From Limisphaerales bacterium (GTDB taxonomy: Bacteria > Verrucomicrobiota > Verrucomicrobiia > Limisphaerales > UBA11358): a DNA stretch of 19,665 nt. The translations under genes were made by a program, and so were the position numbers. Each line of letters starts with the position of its first letter. Position 1 is the stretch's first letter. The stretch spans positions 1-19,665 of the forward strand of contig PKZR01000216.1 of NCBI GenBank assembly GCA_003133815.1, given 5' to 3'. The notes under the pieces were generated by a model. The model searched no databases. It had not been told where the DNA came from and saw only the letters and a program-made list of their open reading frames with translations. Shown here piece after piece: positions 15,186-19,665 of the stretch.

Positions 15186-15908
15186 ATGAAACGAACCCTG
15201 AAAGATTTGTCGGTGAAAATTTTTGCCGACGGCGCCGACAAAAATGGCATGTTGGAGTTGAACGCCAATCCGCTCATCCAGGGCCTGACGACGAATCCGA
15301 CGCTGATGCGCAAGGCCGGCCTCACGGATTTCGAGGCATTCGCGCGCGACGTGCTGCAAGCGATCACGGTCAAGCCGCTGTCGCTTGAAGTGTTTTCCGA
15401 TGAGTTTTCCGAAATGAAACGCCAAGGTTTGAAGATCAATGGCTGGGGAAAAAATGTTTACGTCAAAATCCCGATCACGAACACGCGCAATGAATCTGCT
15501 TTGCCGTTGATCAAGGAACTGGCGAAAGAAGGCGTAAAGCTCAATGTCACGGCGATTCTCACGCTGGCGCAGGTCGAAGGCGTGACGGCTGCGTTGAACC
15601 CCAAAGTTCCCGCCGTGGTTTCTGTTTTTGCCGGCCGCATTGCGGACACGGGCGTTGACCCGGTGGCCATCATGTCCCAAAGCAAAACCGTTTTGAAAGA
15701 TCTGCCGCACGCCGAACTCCTCTGGGCCAGCGTGCGCGAGGTGCTTAACATTTTCCAGGCGAATGATTGCGGTTCGCACATCGTCACCGTGCCGCATGAC
15801 ATTCTGGGCAAGGCGATCAAGATGGCCGGCATGGATCTCGGCGAACTCTCGCTAGATACCGTGAAGATGTTCGCCAACGACGCCAAGGCTGCGGGCTTTA
15901 CTTTGTAA
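15186..15908 (+). CDS. Transaldolase (TalC/fructose-6-phosphate-aldolase subfamily)
   Basis: 240 aa, the size of small transaldolases rather than the roughly 320-aa TalB type. 'GLTTNPTLMRKAGLTDFE' (33-50) is the transaldolase signature, and Lys94 in 'VYVKIPITN' (91-99) is the Schiff-base lysine. 'LNVTAILTLAQV' and 'VSVFAGRIADTGVDP' are the remaining barrel motifs. The enzyme transfers a dihydroxyacetone unit, normally from a ketose phosphate to an aldose phosphate. Its place as last gene of a higher-sugar operon (4 nt after gmhB) suggests that it makes the ketose phosphate used by GmhA: sedoheptulose 7-phosphate, or octulose 8-phosphate as LmbR does in lincomycin biosynthesis. No recognisable ribosome binding site precedes the ATG. 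FSA-type aldolase activity is an alternative. Confidence 0.82.
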   Translation: MKRTLKDLSVKIFADGADKNGMLELNANPLIQGLTTNPTLMRKAGLTDFEAFARDVLQAITVKPLSLEVFSDEFSEMKRQGLKINGWGKNVYVKIPITNTRNESALPLIKELAKEGVKLNVTAILTLAQVEGVTAALNPKVPAVVSVFAGRIADTGVDPVAIMSQSKTVLKDLPHAELLWASVREVLNIFQANDCGSHIVTVPHDILGKAIKMAGMDLGELSLDTVKMFANDAKAAGFTL

Positions 15909-15910
15909 CT

Positions 15911-15970
15911 GGTAGGGCCGCGCTGCTGCGCGGCCTTCAAACCCGGCGGCGTAGCAGCGCCGCCCAACCT
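15911..15970. repeat. Inverted pair of REP-like hairpins between convergent operons
   Basis: Two strong GC-rich hairpins in tandem: stem 8 bp with 4-nt loop at 15916-15935, and stem 7 bp with 6-nt loop at 15945-15964. The second half is close to the reverse complement of the first (both read GGT-x-GGGC-GCGCTGCT when read inward from their outer ends), which is the arrangement of a paired REP/BIME element. It fills the whole gap between the transaldolase stop and the convergent glycosyltransferase stop at 15971, so it could act as a bidirectional terminator or mRNA stabiliser. Confidence 0.75.
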
Positions 15971-17035
15971 TCAAATTAGTTTTATCACCGCCGCAAAAAC
16001 GTCCGCGACCTTCACCGACTCCATGCACGCGAGCAGTTCCTCGCGGGTGCCTTTAATGTCGCCGCCATCGTAGCGGTAATAATCCAGGTTGCGCCCGTTC
16101 ACCACGGGATTTTTCACGAGCGTAAAATTATTTCCAAACGGCAAATTCGTCGCGTTCAGCGTTGGCGCTTCGATGACGATTTGATTCGGCACCTTCACCG
16201 CCGCCGCGATGTGCATCAGCGCGGTGTCCACGCTCAGGAAAGCGCTGCACCGCTTCATCAAGGCCGCCGTCTCGCGCAGGTTTTTTGTCTTTGCCTCCAG
16301 CGTCAAATCGCGGTTTGCCTGCGCCAGCACCACCTCATGATCCTTCGCCTCTTCCGGTCCGCCAAAAAGCAAGACGCGGATGTCCGGGCGTTCCTTGTTG
16401 AGTTGCCGCACCAAACCGGCGTGATTTTTCAGCGGCCAGCGTTTCAACGGCAGGTTTTTCGTGCCGCCGGAACCGACGTGAATGCCGAGAATTTTCTGAC
16501 CGAATAATTTGTGCTTCATCAGAAAATCGTCGGCAAACCGCTCCTCGGTGGCTGACAGGAAAAATTCCATTTCAGCCACCGGCAGTTTTTTTTTCGCGCC
16601 GATCAGCGGCAGCACGTCGAAATTATTTTCAATCGAATGGCGCGTGTAATCCTGTGGCAGCGTGCCGGTGACCAGCCAGCGGTCCAGCCAGGTGAAACAT
16701 TCGTATTTGTGGCTGAGGCGCACCTGTGCGCCGGCGATAAATGCGGCACTGCGGTAATGAATCCGGCTCTGCGGATGCGTGTTGATGGAAAGCTGGTAAC
16801 GCTCGCGTCGCAGTGACCAAAGAAACCGCAGTGCCTCCAGCTTGCCGCATTTCATCAGGTTTTTTTGGAACACGCGGTTGATGTGCGGGTTGCTTTCCAG
16901 CAAATCCTTCGAGCCGGGCCACATGGCCAGCACGTCAATCGTCGCGTTGGGAAAATTGGCGCGCAGCTCGTGGATCAGCGGCGTGGCGATCAATGTGTCG
17001 CCGATGCCGGCCATGGAAATGACGAGAATTTTCAC
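15971..17035 (-). CDS. Family 9 glycosyltransferase (ADP-heptose--LPS heptosyltransferase-like)
   Basis: 354 aa. The N-terminus 'KILVISMAGIGDTLIATPLIHELRANFP' is the GT9 opening motif. 'ILGIHVGSGGTKNLPLKRWPLKNHAGLV' is the donor-binding loop with the W-P-x-x-x-H element, 'IRVLLFGGPEE' is the next strand, and 'AFLSVDTALMHIAAAVKVP' is the conserved D-T-x-x-x-H motif. GT9 enzymes are GT-B-fold transferases of heptose or other sugars onto LPS core. Its neighbour RfaE2 makes ADP-heptose, which suggests a heptosyltransferase of the inner core. It starts with GTG at 17035, overlapping the rfaE2 stop as GTGA. Its stop abuts the REP-like hairpins. Confidence 0.85.
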   Translation of the reverse strand: MKILVISMAGIGDTLIATPLIHELRANFPNATIDVLAMWPGSKDLLESNPHINRVFQKNLMKCGKLEALRFLWSLRRERYQLSINTHPQSRIHYRSAAFIAGAQVRLSHKYECFTWLDRWLVTGTLPQDYTRHSIENNFDVLPLIGAKKKLPVAEMEFFLSATEERFADDFLMKHKLFGQKILGIHVGSGGTKNLPLKRWPLKNHAGLVRQLNKERPDIRVLLFGGPEEAKDHEVVLAQANRDLTLEAKTKNLRETAALMKRCSAFLSVDTALMHIAAAVKVPNQIVIEAPTLNATNLPFGNNFTLVKNPVVNGRNLDYYRYDGGDIKGTREELLACMESVKVADVFAAVIKLI

Positions 17036-17517
17036 AGCCGCGAAATTTTTTCCAGCAGGCCCGTCGTGGATTTGCCGGGCACAAACGGCACCAAAACAAT
17101 TGTTCCGCCTGCTGATTCTACCGCGCGGCGCTCATCCTGATTCAACGTCTCCAACGTATAATCGCCGCCCTTGACGTAAATGTCCGGCTGCGCGTCGGCG
17201 AGAAATTTCGTCGCCGTCGTGTCCGTGAAAATGCAGACGCCGTCTACGCTTTGCAGCGCAGCGAGAACCGAGGCGCGGTCGGTTTCGGAATTCACCGGCC
17301 GGCCGGCGCCTTTCAAGCCGCGCACCGCCGCGTCGCTGTTGACGCCGATCAGAAGCGCGTCGCCGAAATTGCGCGCGTTCTCCAGATACGTCACATGGCC
17401 GAGATGCAAAATGTCGAAGCAGCCGTTGGTGACGACGAGTTTTTTGCCGGAACCGCGAAATTGTTTTCGCCACGCTGGCAAATCGTCCCAGGCGATGATT
17501 TTACTGCGGAAATTCAT
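17032..17517 (-). CDS. rfaE2: D-glycero-beta-D-manno-heptose 1-phosphate adenylyltransferase (stand-alone HldE C-terminal/RfaE2 type)
   Basis: 161 aa from the ATG at 17517. 'KLVVTNGCFDILHLGHVTYLENA' contains the HxGH nucleotidyltransferase motif ('LHLGH'), 'LLIGVNSDAAVRGLKGAGRPVNSETDRASVLAAL' is the RfaE2 signature, and 'PDIYVKGGDYTLETL' ends the active site. The protein lacks the N-terminal kinase domain of HldE, so it is a separate RfaE2. It transfers AMP to heptose 1-phosphate, giving ADP-heptose. I prefer ATG 17517, which lies 4 nt after the upstream stop; an ATG at 17538 adds 'MRRQNER' and overlaps the upstream gene by 17 nt. It overlaps the GT9 gene as GTGA. Confidence 0.87.
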   Translation of the reverse strand: MNFRSKIIAWDDLPAWRKQFRGSGKKLVVTNGCFDILHLGHVTYLENARNFGDALLIGVNSDAAVRGLKGAGRPVNSETDRASVLAALQSVDGVCIFTDTTATKFLADAQPDIYVKGGDYTLETLNQDERRAVESAGGTIVLVPFVPGKSTTGLLEKISRL

Positions 17518-17521
17518 GCGT

Positions 17522-19665
17522 TCATTTTGCCTGCGCATATTTCGAATTCAACAATTTCCATACACGCAAGTTTTCCGTCACGCCCCAAGCCTGCGCATCG
17601 CACCCGCGTTGCGAATGTGGCGCGTCGCCATCTAAGATTTCAGGAATTTGTCCAAGGCAGCCTTCATTCAACAGTTTTTCCGAGCTGCCCAAATAGCTTT
17701 TGGCTGCCGCAACTGCTTCCGGCGAGAAATCCCAGGCGCGAGCGAGAGCTTCGCAAAAAGCTGGAAATGTCCACGTCCACGCGGTGCCGTTGTGATAGGC
17801 CGGCTTGCGGCGCGTGTCCTCGTCGCCTTCATAACGCGGCCAATAGGGCTCGACGGGATTATTGAGCAACTGTCCGTCGCGATAAACTGGCAATGGAACG
17901 GAAACCGGCAGCGGCGCGAGCGAACGCAGCGCTCCCGGCACTACGAGAAATCTCTGCGCGGCTTCGACGCATCGCTTTGCTCTTCCTCCGGTGACTAGGC
18001 TAAGGCTGACGGCGAAGAGGCAATTGCTTCGTAACGCGTCGCTCGCTGCTGCATCGCGAGCAATGACTCGTGATCCGCCGAGCAATACGTCGGCGAACCA
18101 GCTCTTTTCTTCTATCCAGAAAAGTTTTTCGAACGATGCTGTCGCGTGATCGGCAAGGTCGCGCCATTTTTTTTGCCCGGCGGTGGCGGAAATGTTCTCC
18201 AATTGCCGCAGCAAACGAATCCACAGGACTTGAATTTCAACCGGATAACCTTCGCGCGACGTGCCGGCGGGATAATTCGTGTCCATCCAGGTGAAATGGC
18301 TCGGACTCCAGATGAGAGCGGAATCGGCATCCATGTGGATGCCGTTGGGTGTGCCGAGTGCGTAATTTTCCGCGATGCTCACCAGCACGTCACGGATCGT
18401 GCGGCCATTTTCGTCTGCTTGAGTGTCGAAAAAGTTCGGAGATTCGAGTTTTGGATTTTGAGCTTCGGAAAATTCCTGGCACACGACGGCGAACCACAAC
18501 GGCGCGTCGGACGTATCGCGGTTGGAAACATCATTGCCGTGAATCGTGTTTGGCAGCGTGCCGTCTTTTTCAAATTTGGCAAACGTGAGCAGAAGCTGCC
18601 TCACTTCGTCAGCCATGCCGGCGGCCAAAAGCCCGCGCGCACAAATCAGCGAATCACGCCCCCAGTCCAGAAACCAAGGATAGCCAGCGATCACAGTTTT
18701 GCCCTCGTCGCGGCGGACGACAAATTGTATCGCGGCGTGTTCAAGCTGTTTTTGAAATGGAACACCAGCCTCCTGCCCTGCGTGCTTTGAATCTGAATCG
18801 CGTTTGGTCGGTGTTCGGCGCTCCAAAACTTGCGCAATGGGATTCTCGCTTTCCGCCGTCAGAACCATTGTTGCATTTGCGCCTTTCGGCAACGGAATTT
18901 CAAACCAGCCAGGGCTGTAAGCGTCGCCGCTGCCGACCTGTCCGCGCGTTTGCTCGATGGGATGCGGAATGTTTTCGCACCATTCCGGCTGTGAATGATA
19001 TTCGCCCGCATCGGCGAAAACCCGCAACTGGCGGTCTGATGCGGGCGTGAATTCGAACCCGACGCAATTTTTAATTTTTAATTTTGGATTTTGAATTTCC
19101 CTGGTGTTCGATGAGAAATGAAAATCCGCGCTTCCATTACGCTTGGTTTCGGAATGAAAGTTCCGATCTTCAATGTCGCAGCGCACTGTCAGGCGGACAT
19201 AGGCGTCGGCAGGCAGTTGTTTCCCTAACGCCAATCTTTCGGTCGGACGGCTGAATTGAAAAACGGTCGTGTTTTTGCCTTCGAGCATTTCGGCGCGCAA
19301 TTCGATTTCCACTGTTCGTCCGTCGCCGGCGTTCGCCACAAAATTCCAGACGGCGGGCTGCCCCTGCTTGAAAGCCGCAAGATTTTTGAAATCCAGCGGC
19401 GATAGAAAACCATCGGCGTTCACCCAGACGCGGACACGTTTGACGAAAATGTGGCGGTCCACCGGGACATTTGGATTCAGGTTCGCACCAAGAGCACAAT
19501 CGTATTTGGAATTCACGCTGCCCAAGTCGACGCAAAGTCGAGCCGTGCCGCCGATGCCGTTTGTAAGGAGCGCAAGGTTAGAAGGACGAAGCGCGGCCGG
19601 CGATTCAGAAATGACTGGTAAGGCCGGCAAAAATCGGATCGCCGCGGAAACATTTTGTGAAGTGG
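17522..19665 (-). CDS. Amylo-alpha-1,6-glucosidase / glycogen debranching-type glycoside hydrolase (5' end beyond window)
   Basis: At least 702 aa. The frame is open to the right edge (TSQNVSAAIRFLPALPVISE...), and the first possible start inside is a TTG at 19630, so the true start is probably outside. The N-terminal beta domain ('LALLTNGIGGTARLCVDLGSVNSKYDC') leads to the catalytic (alpha/alpha)6 domain: 'VIAGYPWFLDWGRDSLICARGLLAAG', 'GTLPNTIHGNDVSNRDTSDAPLWF', 'MDADSALIWSPSHFTWMDTNYPAG' and 'PAYHNGTAWTWTFPAFCEALARAWDF' are family-typical (GDE_C-like). It would remove alpha-1,6 branches of glycogen or similar glucans. Two segments with 'QNPKL' (DNA 18441-18466 and 19066-19098) are encoded by AT-rich repeats and look like in-frame insertions. 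It leads the operon containing rfaE2 and GT9, an unexplained grouping. Confidence 0.85.
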   Translation of the reverse strand, partial: TSQNVSAAIRFLPALPVISESPAALRPSNLALLTNGIGGTARLCVDLGSVNSKYDCALGANLNPNVPVDRHIFVKRVRVWVNADGFLSPLDFKNLAAFKQGQPAVWNFVANAGDGRTVEIELRAEMLEGKNTTVFQFSRPTERLALGKQLPADAYVRLTVRCDIEDRNFHSETKRNGSADFHFSSNTREIQNPKLKIKNCVGFEFTPASDRQLRVFADAGEYHSQPEWCENIPHPIEQTRGQVGSGDAYSPGWFEIPLPKGANATMVLTAESENPIAQVLERRTPTKRDSDSKHAGQEAGVPFQKQLEHAAIQFVVRRDEGKTVIAGYPWFLDWGRDSLICARGLLAAGMADEVRQLLLTFAKFEKDGTLPNTIHGNDVSNRDTSDAPLWFAVVCQEFSEAQNPKLESPNFFDTQADENGRTIRDVLVSIAENYALGTPNGIHMDADSALIWSPSHFTWMDTNYPAGTSREGYPVEIQVLWIRLLRQLENISATAGQKKWRDLADHATASFEKLFWIEEKSWFADVLLGGSRVIARDAAASDALRSNCLFAVSLSLVTGGRAKRCVEAAQRFLVVPGALRSLAPLPVSVPLPVYRDGQLLNNPVEPYWPRYEGDEDTRRKPAYHNGTAWTWTFPAFCEALARAWDFSPEAVAAAKSYLGSSEKLLNEGCLGQIPEILDGDAPHSQRGCDAQAWGVTENLRVWKLLNSKYAQAK
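18441..18466. repeat. AT-rich short repeat inside the debranching gene (copy 1)
   Basis: Contains the 13-mer TTTTGGATTTTGA (18449-18461), which is repeated exactly at 19082-19094. On the coding strand it gives 'SEAQNPKLESPNFF', a stretch outside the conserved motifs. It appears to be a dispersed repeat read in frame. Confidence 0.6.
19066..19098. repeat. AT-rich short repeat inside the debranching gene (copy 2)
   Basis: A run of AATTTTT/ATTTTGG words sharing the 13-mer TTTTGGATTTTGA (19082-19094) with copy 1 and resembling 13989-14013. On the coding strand it encodes 'REIQNPKLKIKNC', a low-complexity stretch in a GC-rich gene. Confidence 0.65.

Noticed and set aside
15911..15970. Classical Rho-independent terminator
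   Set aside because: The hairpins are strong, but no T-run follows either on either strand, and the two halves are inverted copies of one another, which fits a REP pair better.
2571..17035. O-antigen polymerase or ligase gene in the glycan locus
   Set aside because: No Wzy/WaaL-like multi-spanning protein was found; the only polytopic protein is the flippase at 4694-5944.

Overview
The window looks like a chromosomal piece of a Verrucomicrobiota bacterium, probably of the Pedosphaera/Limisphaerales type. The strongest clue is the left-edge protein. It combines an FG-GAP/VCBS remnant, Ig-like domains with the 'LSYQWQFNGTN' signature, dockerin-like 'DWVxxGR' pairs and a C-terminal 'QYFRL' domain, a style typical of that group. 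Low-complexity repeats between and inside genes, non-canonical start codons and mostly absent Shine-Dalgarno motifs fit the same picture. No rRNA, tRNA, CRISPR array, transposase or prophage gene was seen.

Layout. (1) 1-2030: 3' part of a large secreted multidomain protein. (2) 2031-2570: no intact gene; a decayed LamG-domain fragment with two in-frame stops. (3) 2571-3617 (+): a membrane-associated family 2 glycosyltransferase, tail to tail with (4) a minus-strand operon 8059->3641: two CDP-paratose-2-epimerase-like SDRs, a Wzx/MOP-type flippase and a second family 2 glycosyltransferase, with junctions of 1 nt, ATGA overlap and 42 nt. (5) 8060-8198: divergent promoter region. (6) A tight plus-strand operon 8199-15908 of nine genes: NAD-dependent epimerase, UDP-glucose-dehydrogenase-like protein without the catalytic cysteine, classical SDR, Gfo/Idh/MocA oxidoreductase, HddA-type GHMP kinase, HddC-type nucleotidyltransferase, GmhA isomerase, GmhB phosphatase and a transaldolase. 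Most junctions are ATGA/GTGA overlaps or 1-4 nt gaps. (7) 15911-15970: a pair of inverted REP-like hairpins between convergent operons. (8) A minus-strand operon from the right edge to 15971: glycogen-debranching-type amylo-alpha-1,6-glucosidase (5' end outside the window), RfaE2 heptose-1-phosphate nucleotidyltransferase and a family 9 (heptosyl-type) glycosyltransferase.

How it works together. The plus operon holds a complete route from central-metabolism sugar phosphates to a nucleotide-activated higher-carbon sugar: transaldolase makes a long ketose phosphate, GmhA isomerises it, the kinase phosphorylates C1, GmhB removes the terminal phosphate and the nucleotidyltransferase loads (probably) GMP. 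The epimerase, the dehydrogenase-like protein, the SDR and the Gfo/Idh/MocA protein would then tailor the sugar. This gene set, including the transaldolase, the UDP-glucose-dehydrogenase-like and the Gfo/Idh/MocA proteins, closely parallels the GDP-octose branch of lincomycin biosynthesis (LmbR/N/P/K/O then LmbM/L/Z). The product may therefore be a modified GDP-heptose or even a GDP-octose, here for a surface glycan, since a flippase and glycosyltransferases flank it. The dehydrogenase's Cys-to-Thr change fits oxidation of a secondary C6 alcohol to a ketone rather than a uronic acid. This is the most interesting system in the window. The sugar's identity is an inference, not something the sequence proves.
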